NCBI GenBank assembly: GCA_023548195.1
Contig: JAJHZJ010000496.1
Coordinates: 7,567,144-7,631,143 of the forward strand
Reading direction: 5' to 3'
DNA: 64,000 nucleotides
DNA from: Bettongia penicillata ogilbyi
Lineage: Eukaryota > Chordata > Mammalia > Diprotodontia > Potoroidae
Part shown: one piece after another, positions 22,986-34,097 of the stretch
Layout: each line of letters starts with the position of its first letter
Position numbering within the stretch: position 1 is the stretch's first letter
Translations under genes and position numbers: made by a program
The notes under the pieces: generated by a model
Told to the model about the DNA's origin: nothing
Seen by the model: only the letters and a program-made list of their open reading frames with translations
The model's database searches: none

Positions 22986-23167
22986 TGAGATTTTTCTTTA
23001 TTGCTCCACTAAATTTCCTTTTCTTTTATTGTAAGCAATTAGCTCAATGGTTCACACTGAAGATAAAAAGTAGGATGGTGTATATCTCCAAGAGGATTCC
23101 CTTGATAGGGTGGAAATAATGTCTTCCTGGTCCTGGGTCCTTCCTATTTTCGATCTCTGTTCCTCTA

Positions 23168-23335
23168 GAAAGATTGGCCAGTTCAATTCAATTAACATTT
23201 ATTAAGTAAATCCTAAGTTCAGGGAATTGTGCTACGATTCTGGGGGTACAAATATGAAATGAGACATCATTCTTACCCACATGGCTTGCATATATAGAAA
23301 GGGGACAAAACATACACAAGTGAAAGACAAGATGT
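23168..23335 (+). repeat. L2/L3-class LINE end module
   Basis: 'attcaattaacatttattaa', 'cagggaattgtgctacgatt', 'gggggtacaaatatgaaatg' follow the recurring module. Confidence 0.7.
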
Positions 23336-24024
23336 GTGTGAGGAGCCCATGGAGAATTTTGTCCCCCTACTCAACTTCAGAAGGAACTTTATTACATCCT
23401 GCAGAGCTAGGAGGAAAGCATCAGACTGGCAAGCAGTGAGGCCATATCCTGAAGGAACATAATGAGTCGAAAATAAATCTATTTATCTTGGTTGGTTATA
23501 AGCAAAGGGAGATTTTAAAATTAGAATTGTCATTTTTTGCTTATAGGAATTAAGTTTATTTTTCCCTTGATAATGTCTTTATTTCCAATTCTTCAACACC
23601 ATCTTCACCCACCCCTCTCAGCCTAAGTAACTAGGGAGTTAGCAATTTAATTCAGCAGCAACATAAAGCTAGGAATGATGTCATCATATAAGTACAAATG
23701 GCAAGAATGTCCCCATTATGTCATGTTTATCTTAACCAAAAATCCAGATGGTCACACAAAGGTAAATAAGCATATTTCATCTTGGCCATACAATGAAGAT
23801 TCAAATTTTTTTATTGATTTTGACAACCAATTTCCAATTTTCCTAATGACTATTGAATAAACAACCAACTCTGAAAGGGTCTACCAAGTGTCTTTGATGA
23901 CATCTAAGCCAGTCACTGCCTGTAGACCTAACTTAGACCTGTATGAGATGTGAAGAGCCTGTGTATGGTATGGTGGGCATTTAAAAACAAAACTTCTCTA
24001 AGCTTGATCTCTTCTTCCTTGTTT
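23336..24024. other. Unassigned sequence
   Basis: No repeat or gene recognised. Confidence 0.35.
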
Positions 24025-24027
24025 AAC

Positions 24028-24505
24028 ATCAGTAAGTAAGTCAATAAATGTTTATTAAGGATCTACTATCTGCTATCTACTGTGTTCCAAGCATGGTGCT
24101 AAGCACTGGGGATACCAAGAGAGGCAAAAGGCTTAAGGGACTCATAGTCTGTTCCATCTATCCCCTTCTTTCCCTTTTCTTGGCTCTCACCTTGCTTAGG
24201 AACTTCTCGTTTTTCTGTGTTTAATCTCTCCCATCTTCAATTCACCCCATATATAACTACCAGAATAGTCTTCCTAAAATAGGGGTCTGACCATATCTCG
24301 TCTCCATTGAAGGACCTTTCCTAGCTCCTTTCTTTAGGATGGGATAGAATAATTGCCTTTTATTGCTTCTAAATTAACCATAAACTCCTCAGCCTTCCAC
24401 AATCTGGTTCAAATATGTCTTTCCGAATAATTTTATACTACTCTCCTTCATGTATTTCATTAAAACTGGGGCCTGACCGTCTTTCACACTGAGCCAGGAC
24501 AATGC
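24028..24505 (+). mobile_element. L2/L3-class module followed by L2 3' region
   Basis: Module at 24030-24150 ('aataaatgtttattaaggat', 'gcatggtgctaagcactggg'). Then L2-type text: 'ctgaccatatctcgtctcca', 'ccataaactcctcagccttc' 'cacaatctggttcaaatatg'. Confidence 0.7.
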
Positions 24506-24509
24506 TGAA

Positions 24510-25214
24510 AGTCCATGACAAATGAAATGAAAGCCTGGCCAATGAACCCTGTCCTTGTGGCAGCTGAACCCAGAGTGCTCAGATAACGGACTTCCCAAGT
24601 GGATTTTGAAGTATGTATAGATGTCCTAAAGCTGATTTCAATCGGCTGGCCATTGGTCGTAGAGCCAGCCAGTATATTTTCTTCTTTTTTTCAGCTGGCT
24701 CTTCATCCTTTGGAGGCATTCCAGAAAGAGAACAGTGAAAATGTTTTGAGGGAAGAGGCCCCACCCATGGCCAAAAAATGCCTTGCATATATGGATCTCC
24801 ATCCTATGCCTCAGTGATTATTTTTGTTCTTATTTTAGGTCAAGGAGACTTGAGATGTCAGGGGAGAGAGAGAGCCATTGAGGAGGTCTGGAAGCAGAGT
24901 CCAAAATGCATTTTATATCCAGCCCAGCATTGAATATCCCTCTCCTATGGAAGGGTATTTGGGACCCAATCAGAAGTAGTTGAGACAGGGACTTATTCAG
25001 TAGTAACATCACATAGGGACACAAACTAGGAAGGATCAATACTATAGACAAACTGCATTGAATTCAATTCTACTGTGACAAGGACCGTGGTGATATGGGG
25101 GAGTATACACTTCCTCAGTCACTGAAGAGAAAGAAAATATGTATACAAGTATTGCTACATCTTTAAAATAAATATCACCTTGTAAAAGTTAATTGATATC
25201 AATTGGTTAAACAG
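24510..25214. other. Unassigned sequence
   Basis: No repeat or gene recognised up to the HAL1 target site. Confidence 0.35.
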
Positions 25215-25215
25215 A

Positions 25216-25230
25216 AATGTTAGTTCTTTT
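25216..25230. repeat. HAL1 target-site duplication, left copy
   Basis: 15 bases 'aatgttagttctttt', identical to 28059-28073. Its T-rich end is the expected complement of an L1 endonuclease target (TTTT/A type) for a minus-strand insertion. Confidence 0.93.
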
Positions 25231-25326
25231 TTTTTCTTCTTCTTATTTATTTTTTTTCCTAAATATAAATTTATTTATTTAACTTTTTACATTCATTTTC
25301 ACAAAATTTTGGATTCCAAATTTTCT

Positions 25327-25352
25327 CCCCATTTATCCCCTCCCCCCACCCC
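25327..25352 (-). other. G-quadruplex motif in HAL1 3' part
   Basis: Four C runs on the plus strand (4, 4, 6, 4) separated by 6, 1 and 1 bases give four G runs on the HAL1 sense strand, close to the 3' end. A G-rich tract in the L1 3' UTR is a conserved feature of mammalian L1. Confidence 0.7.
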
Positions 25353-25554
25353 AATACACCAAGCATTCTAATTTCCCCTATCCCCAATCTGCCCTCTCTT
25401 CTATCATCCCTCCCTTCTCTTGTCCCCATCTTCTCTTTTATCCTGTAGGGCCAGATGACTTTCTGTTCCCTATTAACTGTATTTCTTATTTCCTAGTAGC
25501 AAGAACAATGCTCAACAGTTGTTCCTAAAACTTTGAGTTCCAAATTCTCCCCAT

Positions 25555-25576
25555 CCCTCCCTCCCCACCCATTCCC
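25555..25576 (-). other. Second G-quadruplex motif in HAL1 3' part
   Basis: C runs of 3, 3, 4, 3 and 3 separated by 1, 1, 1 and 3 bases. On the HAL1 sense strand this is a short-loop, likely stable quadruplex motif. Confidence 0.75.
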
Positions 25577-26281
25577 TTTGGGAAGGCAGGCAATTCAATA
25601 TAGGACATATCTGTGTAGTTTTGCAAATGTCTTCGATAATAGTTGTGTTTTGTAAGACTAACTGTATTTCCCTCCATCCTATCCTGCCCCTCATTGTTTC
25701 TATTCTGTCTTTTGATCCTGTCCCTCCCCAAGAGTGTTGACTTCAAATTGCTCCCTCCTCCCATTGCCCTCCCTTCCATCATCCCCCCCACCCTGCTTAT
25801 CTCCTCCTCCCCCACTTTCCTGTATTGTAAGATAGGTTTTCATACCAAAATGGGTGCGCATTTATTCCTTCCTTTAGTCGAATGTGATGAGAGTAAACTT
25901 CATGTTTTTTTCTCAGCTCTCCTCTTTTTCCCTCCACTAAAAAGTCTCCTGCTTGCCACTTGCATGAGAGATAATTTACCCCATTCCATTTCACCCTCTC
26001 TCCTCCCACTACATTTCTCTCTCACCATTTACCTTAATTTCTTTTAAGATATGATCCCATCCTATTCAATTCACTCTGTGCTCTCTGTCTCTGTATGTGC
26101 GTGCATGCGTGTACATGTGTGTGTGTGTGTCTGTATGTGTGTCTGTGGTCCTACCAACTACCCAGATACTGAAAAGTTTTAAGAGTTACAAATATTGTCT
26201 TTCCATGTAGGAATGTAAACAGTTCACTTCTGGTAAGTCCCTTAAGACTTCTCTTTGCTGCTTACTTTTTCATGCTTCTTC

Positions 26282-27381
26282 TCATTCTTGTGTTTGAAAG
26301 TCAAATTTTCTTTTCAGCTCTGGTCTTTTCATCAAGAATGCTTGAAAGTCCTCTGTTTCATTGAAAGACCATATTTTCCCCTGAAGTATTATACTCAGTT
26401 TTGCTGGGTAGGTGATTCTTGGTTTTAGTCCTAGTTCCTTTGACTTCTGGAATATCCTATTCCACACCCTTCGATCCCTTAATGTAGAAGCTGCTAGATC
26501 TTGAGTTATCCTGATTGTATTTCCACAATACTGGAATTGCTTCTTTCTAGCTGCTTGCAATATTTTCTCCTTGACCTGGGCATTCTGGAATTTGGCCACA
26601 GTGTTCCTAGGAGTTTCTCTTTTTGGATCTCTTTCAGGCGGTGATCGATGGATTCCTTCAATACTTATTTTGCCCTCTGGTTCTAGAATATCAGGGCAGT
26701 TTTCCTTGATAATTTCATGAAAGATGATGTCTTGGCTCTTTTTTTGGTCATGGCTTTCAGGTAGTCCCATAATTTTTAAATTGTCTCTCCTGGATCTATT
26801 TTCCAGGTCAGTTGCTTTTCCAAGGAGATATTTCACATTCTCTTCCATTTTTTCATTCTCTTGGTTTTGTTTTGTGATTTCTTGGTTTCTCAGAAAGTCA
26901 TTAGCCTCCATCTGTTCCATTCTAATCTTGAGAGAACTATTTTCCTCAGTGAGCTTTTGAACCTCTTTTTCCATTTGGCTAATTCTGCTTTGGAAAGCAT
27001 TCTTCTCCTCGTTGGCTTTTTGAACCTCTTTTGCCAATTGAGTTAGCCTATTTTTCAAGGTGTTATTTTCTTCAGCTTCTTTTGGGTCTCCTTTAGCAAG
27101 GTATTGACCCGTTTTTCATGCTTTTCTTGCATCTCTCTCATTTCTCTTCCCAGTTTTTCCTCCACCTGTCTAACTTGATTTTCAAAATCCTTTTTGAGCT
27201 CTTCCATGGCCTGAGCCCACCAGACATCCACCTTGGATGTCTGGGATACAGAGGCCCTGACCTCCACATCTTTCCCTGATGGTAAGAATTGTTCCTCGTC
27301 ATCAGAAATGAAAGGTAGGAACATCTGTCCCCCAAGAAAGTAGCTTTCTATGGTCTTATTTTTCTTCCCTTTTCTGGGCAT
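26282..27381 (-). pseudogene. HAL1/L1 ORF1 (RNA-binding chaperone), one frameshift
   Basis: ORF1p coats L1-type RNA as a coiled-coil trimer with chaperone activity in cytoplasmic particles. Here it reads in two frames. The first (27381 to 27055, 108 residues) starts MPRKGKKNKTIESYF and ends in a heptad-rich stretch. The second (to 26282) continues the coiled coil with regular E/K/L/Q heptads for about 90 residues, then shows the RRM start RRDNLKIMGLPES and the C-terminal domain with ITYPAKLSIILQGKIWSF. Together they would make about 365 residues, usual for ORF1p. The break is at 27058-27075, in an A run where one base is missing relative to the reading frame. No other stop is seen. Apart from that, all domains are present in order. 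The start chosen is the first ATG after the GC-rich leader. It could instead be a sequencing or assembly error in a homopolymer. Confidence 0.88.
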
Positions 27382-28058
27382 TTTCCCAGCCAGTTACTTG
27401 ACTTCTGAGATTCCTCTGTACCTCTGCCTAGATCCACTCAGCTAGTGCTTGGGGTCTGAGATTCAAATGCTGCTCCCCAGCCCCAGGGCTTTCAGGGGCG
27501 GGTGGGGCTGCTATTCAATGTGAGCTTAAGTGCTGGTGCTCAGGTGGGGGCAGGGCTGCCTCCCAGGCTCAGTTCCCTCAGGGGCTTTATGTGGGGATCT
27601 TCAACAATGGAGCTCCTGGCTGCTTGGGGAGTCCCAGGCCGCCCGCTGCCTCTGCTGCTGCCTCTGCCACTGCATCCCTAGGGGATCCGAGTCACAGAGA
27701 CACCCCGCTCTCCTCTCAGCCAGCCCAGAAGTCTCTCTCACTGACCTGTAGTGCCTGTGGGTGGAGGGACCTTCACGGCCACCCGAAGATTCCATCCCTG
27801 AAGCCTGCTCAGATTTGCTCCTCTGGGGCCGTGCGGCCAGGGCAGCGCAGAGGTGGGCTCCACTGTCTCGTGTGCAATGGACCTTTGGGGTCAGTTTTTC
27901 AGGGCTCTCCGGAATGGAAATCTCTTCCACTGTAGTTCTGCTTGGCTTGCACTGCTCCAGAATTTGTGGGGAGTTCTTTTTACAGGAAATTTATGGGCTG
28001 TGGGTTCGGAGCTAGCATATGTGAGTCTTTCTACTCCACCATCTTGGCTCCTCCCCCC
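27382..28058 (-). promoter_or_regulatory. HAL1/L1 5' UTR with internal promoter region
   Basis: GC- and CpG-rich (strongest at 27480-27960), unlike the AT-rich surroundings. It begins with GGAGCCAAGATGG on the minus strand; the CAAGATGG element is the YY1-type site at the start of therian L1 leaders, where it positions transcription initiation. Frames of 70-115 codons read across it on both strands reflect the GC content and are not genes. Function is inferred from the L1 family. Confidence 0.7.
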
Positions 28059-28073
28059 AATGTTAGTTCTTTT
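28059..28073. repeat. HAL1 target-site duplication, right copy
   Basis: Identical to 25216-25230. Confidence 0.93.
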
Positions 28074-28384
28074 AGTGATTAATAATGGGAGGAACATTCC
28101 AGTATAGAGATTTTCCATATTTTAATCACTCTGGGTTACTAATGGTAGGAATCCAACCAGCTCATTCCAGAGAATACTTTTTGGAGATGGAAGGGTTAAA
28201 TGCAAAGTTCATAAAGATGATCTATTATGGCTAGAGGAGCTTGATTGGCATTATTTGGAGAAATCCTTCATGGTTGAAAACAAAGAACATTTGAATTGTT
28301 AGTACATCAAAATAATAACAAAATGTACAATTAACTACCATTGCTTAAGTCAATTCAATTCATGAGGCAAAGAGAACTGGTTTC
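28074..28384. other. Unassigned sequence
   Basis: No repeat or gene recognised; it continues the pre-insertion sequence left of 25215. Confidence 0.35.
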
Positions 28385-28505
28385 AATTTAAAATGACTCT
28401 AAGATTTAGAATTGTAAGGGACACCAGGGATAATTTAGTATACTCTTATCCCCCTACCCATTCTATTGATGAGGAAACAGGCTCCAAGCAGTTAAATTCT
28501 TAGTT
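28385..28505 (+). repeat. SINE fragment
   Basis: 'agatttagaattgtaaggga' 'caccagggataatttagta' and 'ctattgatgaggaaacaggc' match the SINE type at 5762. Confidence 0.65.
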
Positions 28506-28589
28506 CTAGATCCTGTCCTCCCAAGGGTCTTCACCTCCAGTCTAATTCTTTTGTGAAGTCAAAAATAGGTCATCTATTGCCGCAATTCT

Positions 28590-28855
28590 TACCTAGCCTT
28601 TAAACACTGACTGGGTGTTGTCTCAGACACACTGAGACCTCGGAAAGACTTAGCTTAAAAGGACCAACGTCTTCTACACATCTGGGACCATCTGCAGTCA
28701 TCCTGACCTATCTCTTGCCACTAGAGTTCCATGACTCTGGGCTGATGACTTTACCCAGCCCCACCTCACTTCAATTTACTTGCAAGTGAGGCACCACCTT
28801 CCTGATGTCACTGGTTCTCCTTGAGAATGAAGAACAAGCAGTAAATGTGCAACAG
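28590..28855 (+). repeat. RTE-tailed SINE or RTE 3' end
   Basis: 'gtcatcctgacctatctctt' 'gccactagagttccatgac', 'gctgatgactttacccagcc', 'ttcaatttacttgcaagtga' and 'tctccttgagaatgaagaac' 'aagcagt'. This is the tail shared with 45987-46300; the tRNA-like head is replaced by 'ctcagacacactgagacctc' type sequence, so it may be an RTE 3' end proper. Confidence 0.75.
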
Positions 28856-31164
28856 ACTGAAATGACTGAGTTAGGAGAGGATAGAGATCTTACATTGTCA
28901 TCTCAAGAAGAACTGCTGAGGAAGCTTCAGTAAGTGTCTGCACATATGACTACCTAAATGGAGATCTGACAAGATCTTTTATAACTATCCTCTCCCCAAA
29001 TCCATCTACACTGTAACATGATCTTTCTGCAACCTCCCCAGTTGCTTCCACACCCTCAGCTGTCCCATGACCACCCACTTGGAATAAATATGCCCTATAG
29101 ATCTCATGTACAGTGGTGTATCCATATTGAAATAATTGAAAGTTAACTGTAAATACATGTGTTCAACTCACTAAGACATATACTTGAATGTGTCCAGCAC
29201 TTTTCAGTATTAAAATATAAAGACAAAAACAAAGCAGTTCCACCTTTCGAGGAGCTTATGTCCTACTGGGTCATATCATTTCTAAAAGTTCATGACAAGC
29301 ATAAGAAGAAGAAAAAATCTACCATGAAGCTAATTATAGCTTTAGGTACAAACATTTGTGTCAGAGAATGAAGAAACAGAGAAATGCTATGGAGGACTTG
29401 ATAAGAAACCATCACACATTAATAAGCATCATTAATCTTAATGACTCTTCAGACAGGAAATTTATTAGGGTACAGGGAATAAAAATTGTGGAGTCTTTGA
29501 ATTGAAAGGAACCTTATTTATTTCAACAAGCACCTGAGAAGAGAGCTAACGTTAGGTCACTGGCTATATGCTTAACATGCAATAAAAGCAGTTGTGTAAG
29601 CAAAAAGGGAATGGATCTCTAGGAAAAGGAAGAAAAGGGGATAGTTGGAGGTGCCACTTGAGTCAATGTATTCTCTTCTTTTTCTGAATGAATAAAGGGC
29701 CTTTCCATCTCCCCAATGGTATAGTTTAAGCTCTCAGTATCAAAGACAGTGCTCTGCTAACCAGTTGTCATCCTTGTGGATTTTAAGCGGCCTTAACCAT
29801 CATGTCTCCTACCCCTACCCTTTATCTCTCCTCTGTCTTATCACCATGCCATACATTTCCAGCTTTAATAAATGAGATTTTTTTTAAAATACATAATTGG
29901 TCAAAATAGTTTCCTTTGTTTTTTTCTTAATTGTGTATGTGTGTGTGTGAAGAGGATTCCATTCTTTTATTTTTTGATATGAATAATTTGGTTTTCCTTT
30001 TAAAAATAAAATCAGTTCATTATTTATCATTTATTTTTTAAATAGTTTACTTTTACTCTTTAATTTATTTATTCTTTAATTAATGGCAGATGAGAGAAAA
30101 GAAAAATTGTAAAGGCAAGATCCTTCACAAAATATCATTTCCCATGTTAAAATTAGTCTAAGAAAGTTGACATACACGCAAAAAAAAGAAAAGGTTCAGT
30201 TTTAGTCAAATGCACCAAGGCCTTCCTAAGACTTCTTCATGTCCTTGAATTTTTTCCCAAGAAAATCATCTCCGATCATTGAAATATAGACTTCACCCTT
30301 GAATTTTCTTGAAATAATAAGGTCCACATCTGCAGTTATGGACTCTGCATTGTGCTCATTTTAATATAGATTTCTTGGGGAAGATATGAAATGACTATGT
30401 TCTAAATATAAAATATGACATTATCCCATTCATTTCTCCTTTCTGCCCACCCTCAACCAAGTGTCAAAAGTGGAAGGAAGAGACTCAGTTGGAGAATCTG
30501 GGTCATGTATGCTTGTTTCTCCTCCAAGACATTTGGCAGGTTGACAGATGGATATACAACTGAGAACTCTGCCTTTTGCATATTGGCAAACTGATATGGG
30601 GCAAGGATATGAACATATTTTCATATTACATTGACAATAAATATGCTGGGCTCAAATCTCATTCAATGTAACTCCATGGAAGAATTCCCTCAGAGTACAT
30701 AGACTGAGGCCTGGCCTACTATTTTTATCACATCAATTTCAGTAGTCAGCAGGAAGAAACACTAAATTTTCTGGGGAAATGTTACTGCTTTTTGGCATAC
30801 AATAGCCTCATATTCACTGCAAGCAAACATGAGCATAAATTCATTTATGGATGACTGCAAGAGCTATTTCCTTTATGGCTATTGACATATGATCATATAA
30901 ACTCTTGGGAGGTTAAAAATCTGTTCTAATTCTCCAAAAAATAAAATTAAGAATAAAAAATAATCTGTTCCACATGCAAGCTCATCTATTCTGTAATGAG
31001 GTAGCCAATAAATCAGAGAACTACTCTTTCCTTGTGAAAAATCAGCATGCTTCTGACATTGATACAACGAAACTTCTGGACACTGAATACAGAAAGTCAT
31101 TTCTAGAAGGAATTATCCTGGAAGTTGGAATCAATTTGGACAATTATTTCAAGTTAAAACTTTA
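28856..31164. other. Unassigned sequence with one LINE-end module
   Basis: An L2/L3-type patch lies at about 29195-29275 ('aaaacaaagcagttccacct', 'gaggagcttatgtcctactg'). A short TG run is at 29934-29949 and an AT-rich stretch at 30000-30090. A minus-strand frame ending at about 30235 is discussed among the rejected items. No host exon recognised. Confidence 0.4.
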
Positions 31165-31316
31165 TTTAAATCTACCATTTAATACCTGTGTGACCTTGGG
31201 AAAGTCCTTTTGTCTCTCTGGCTTTCAACTTCTTCATCTATTAAAATAATACGGTGGAACTAGATGCCCTTTAAAGGTCCTTTCTAGCCCTGAGGCTAGA
31301 ATTCTAGGAATGAGTG
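31165..31316 (+). repeat. tRNA-SINE fragment
   Basis: 'cctgtgtgaccttgggaaag', 'tggaactagatgccctttaa' 'aggtcctttctagccct' give the middle and end of the marsupial SINE. Confidence 0.8.
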
Positions 31317-32219
31317 GCAGGTCATTGGTCTCAGATAACAAACTGCTATACAATGTGTATTTGGCTGTGGGGGTGGGGGCAGGGGTGGTGATGGTGGTAG
31401 TGATGAGACCATACTTATGATTTTATTGGCATGGGGAACCACCAGTGTGGAAATTCGCTTTATCAACATAAATCAGAAATTCACCTGCAACTTAGTCCTA
31501 ATGAGTTTAGAGTTACATAGTCCATAAATCATAGATCCGTCCTAGAATTACTTTGATATTTTCATTTAAGTAAGGAAATAACCACCTGCCTGGATGTCCA
31601 CATAGTAAACTACAGAATAAGCAGTGATCTGATAAAAGATAACACAGTAAATAAGCTGGTATGTCTAGATCTCCCAGATTAAGAATTCTTGGAACCAGAC
31701 TATAACAGAGTTGAAATATTAATGATTGTATACAAGGTCCCAGCAGGAGACTTGGGTCTTTTCTAAACTGCCTTAGATCGGTAGACACACCTCTCTCACT
31801 CTGTTTGGAAAAGTTGCTCTGTTTTTTCAAAGCAATTGTGCAAAGTCCATTTTTCTTTCTGCCAAATGAAGACATATATGAAGATATAGCTCAGTGCTCA
31901 TTTCATTTTAGGATCAAATGGAAGAATTAATTTTAAACCAGTTGTTAAAACAGTGTTAACCAAGGATGAGTAGTTTGGATAAAACTGAGCAGAACAGTTG
32001 GTGTTCCTTCAATACGACCAGACATTGTTCTTAAATATCAAATGTGGCTGAGGCAATTCAATCTTATTTCCAAATGGTCGACCCAGGCCAAAAATGATTT
32101 GGCATGTTGAAATGTGTTAGTGCTATTGGCCATATACAATAATCATTTAAATCTTTCACTAAAATAAATATCCAGAGTGGGATAGAGGCACTCAAGAGTC
32201 AGAGAATCACCAGTTGAGA
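31317..32219. other. Unassigned sequence
   Basis: A G-rich patch at 31366-31404. A 120-codon open frame on the minus strand (31875-31513) shows no recognisable domain. No gene called. Confidence 0.35.
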
Positions 32220-32425
32220 GGCTTTGTGTTTTAATGAGAGAGCACTCGACTTGGAGACAGGAAAAACTGGGCTTAGATCCTATCTCAGACCCCTACTAGC
32301 TGTATGCCCCTGGGAAAATCATCTCAGTACCTCAGTTTCCTCAGCTGTAAAATAAAGGAATTTGGACTTGATGTCTTCTGAGTTCCTTTTAAGTTCTAAA
32401 GCTATGATTCTATGACTTCTGATTA
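32220..32425 (+). repeat. tRNA-derived SINE
   Basis: 'gagagcactcgacttggaga', 'gacccctactagctgtatgc', 'cctcagtttcctcagctgta', 'cttttaagttctaaagctat' in order. Confidence 0.82.
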
Positions 32426-32734
32426 GCAGAACATCATAAATATTTGTTGATTTTTTTTTTCAAAATATCCTAAGGGATGATTCTGTGAATCTACTTAACA
32501 AAGTAGGAGAATATGGGTGTGGAATGTAGTGTACACTGTTGTATGCCAATTTTTTTTCCTTAACTATTCCTTTGTTATAAAGGAGGGCTCATTATATGTA
32601 TATGACAGGGTGAACATATCTAGAAATGATTAAAGCATAAAAATAAGAAACTTGTAAGAGAAAAACAGAATAACTAATCATTTGGATAACAGTGTCTAAC
32701 ACCTTGTAGTCATCCGGTCTCTTAATGACCATGC

Positions 32735-33065
32735 GTTACTACTAGGTGCCAGGCACTGTGCTAAATAATAAGGATACAAAGAGAGACAGACCCTGCTCTC
32801 AAGGAGCTCATGCATTAAGAGGCTGATAGATGTAGCAATTTCATATTTGCAATGTGTTTTTAAAAATACAACCTCATTAATGCTCACACCTATTCAGGGA
32901 GGGAGATGCTATTTTTACCCCCATTTTACTGATGAGGAAATTGAGATACATTGTATTTAAGCACCTTGCCCAGAGTCATACCACTAATAAATATGTGAGG
33001 CTGGATTTGAACTCAGCTCTTTCTGAGTCCAGGCCCATCACTCTCCACTGCTCCACCTAGTTCCT
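32735..33065 (+). repeat. L2/L3-class module followed by MIR-class SINE
   Basis: Module: 'aggtgccaggcactgtgcta', 'ctctcaaggagctcatgcat'. SINE: 'cccccattttactgatgagg' 'aaattgagatac', 'tggatttgaactcagctctt', 'actgctccacctagttcc'. Confidence 0.75.
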
Positions 33066-33763
33066 TAGTAGAAGCTGAACAAATGCTGGTTGACTGACTT
33101 ATCACCTGATTCTTTTGGTGCCTATAGACCCAGACTCAGCCAACTGACCCACTAATCTTTCTGCTTGGAAGTCTTTATCTTAGTATGAGTCTCTCTTAAG
33201 GAAAACTAGAGAAATATAGAGCTAACCAACTTTGTAGGTTTGTTTCATTTTTCTTTCCTCACCAAGGGGTAATCAATTTGGCCCCTTTTGAAAGAGCTGG
33301 ACTTGAAAGGAAGCTAATAACCACCTCCTCTTTGTCTTACCCTCTAACCTGTCTGATCAAGTCTTGCTTTGGCTAAATTCCTAGGAGCTAAAATTGCTGG
33401 CACAGACCATTTGGATCAAGGTCACAGTTGATCAGCTGCATTCAGAGAGAAGAATCAGAGATACTGTTTGTGGCTTAATCATGAAGCCTCATAGAGACTA
33501 GTAACAGCATCAGCTTTAAAATATCGATCTTATTTCAAACTAGCTCCCTGACTAAGGAATACACTTGAGTAAATGCAGTGTGTTCAAATATCACCAGGAG
33601 AAGAAATGCATTAAACTCTGCTGAGCCAATGTGGCCATCCTTATTTACTCTCTATCCCCATTCATGTATGCTCTGACCAGGAGGGAATTTGAAGGATAGA
33701 GGGAAAGAGGAAGCAAATTAAACATTAACTAAAGCAAAGACAATCCTGTAGCTCCCTTCATCC
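33066..33763. other. Unassigned sequence
   Basis: No repeat or gene recognised. Confidence 0.35.
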
Positions 33764-33771
33764 CCTACCAA

Positions 33772-34027
33772 CAGGCAGCTGGGTGGTGTAATGGATAGAG
33801 CACCAGGCCTGGAGCCAGGAAGTTTCATCTTCCTGAGTTTAAATGTAGCATCAGACACTTACTAGCTATGTGACCTTGGCCAAGTCACTCAACCGTGTTT
33901 GCCTTAGTTTCCTCATCTGTAAAATGAGTTGGAGAAGGAAATGGCAAATCACTTCAGTATCTTTTCTAAGAAAACCTCAAATGTCACGAAGAGTCAGACC
34001 CGACTGAAATGACTGCATAACATATCG
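33772..34027 (+). mobile_element. Near full-length marsupial tRNA-SINE
   Basis: Complete from 'caggcagctgggtggtgtaa' 'tggatagagcacc' through 'gacacttactagctatgtga', 'cctcatctgtaaaatgagtt' 'ggagaaggaaatggcaaatc' to 'gagtcagacccgactgaaat'. Flanked by the 8-bp direct repeat 'cctaccaa' at 33764-33771 and 34028-34035, probably the target-site duplication. Pol III boxes lie in the tRNA-like head. Confidence 0.9.
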
Positions 34028-34097
34028 CCTACCAAAAAAGGCAGATGTGTGACGAACACAGACAGGAAGCAAATAATGATTGGGTCACTGATCCAGA

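Larger units (their letters stand above)
25231..28058 (-). mobile_element. Full-length half-L1 (HAL1) retrotransposon
   Basis: A 2.83-kb element bounded by perfect 15-bp duplications. On its own (minus) strand it runs: 5' end GGGGGAGGAGCCAAGATGG at 28058, the typical therian L1 start; a GC-rich 5' UTR (28058-27382); ORF1 (27381-26282); a 1.05-kb G-rich 3' part; and an A-rich tail with AAATAAAT-type units ending at 25231. There is no ORF2, the mark of HAL1 elements, which keep L1 ORF1 and rely on L1 for reverse transcriptase. Its 3' part is related to the L1 inter-ORF spacer at 17060-17590, showing descent from L1 by loss of ORF2. The alternative, a one-off internally deleted L1, is not excluded without finding other copies with the same junction. 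ORF1 is nearly intact, so this is among the younger insertions in the window. Confidence 0.85.

Noticed and set aside
25525..26047. Open frames of 96 and 134 codons on opposite strands
   Set aside because: Both lie in the G-rich 3' part of the HAL1 and are explained by its skewed composition.
27530..28118. Several GC-rich open frames on both strands
   Set aside because: They lie in the HAL1 5' UTR; overlapping frames on both strands reflect GC content.
30235..30345. Minus-strand frame reading SRKFKGEVYISM and DDFLGKKFKDMKKS with a stop, possibly the end of a processed pseudogene
   Set aside because: The reading looks protein-like, but I could not match it to a known protein and found no upstream continuation. 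A translated search would decide.
31366..31390. G-rich patch as a possible G-quadruplex
   Set aside because: Only three G runs of three or more are present; a fourth is just GG.
33780..33850. tRNA gene
   Set aside because: The tRNA-like heads here and elsewhere belong to SINEs and lack a full cloverleaf and acceptor pairing.
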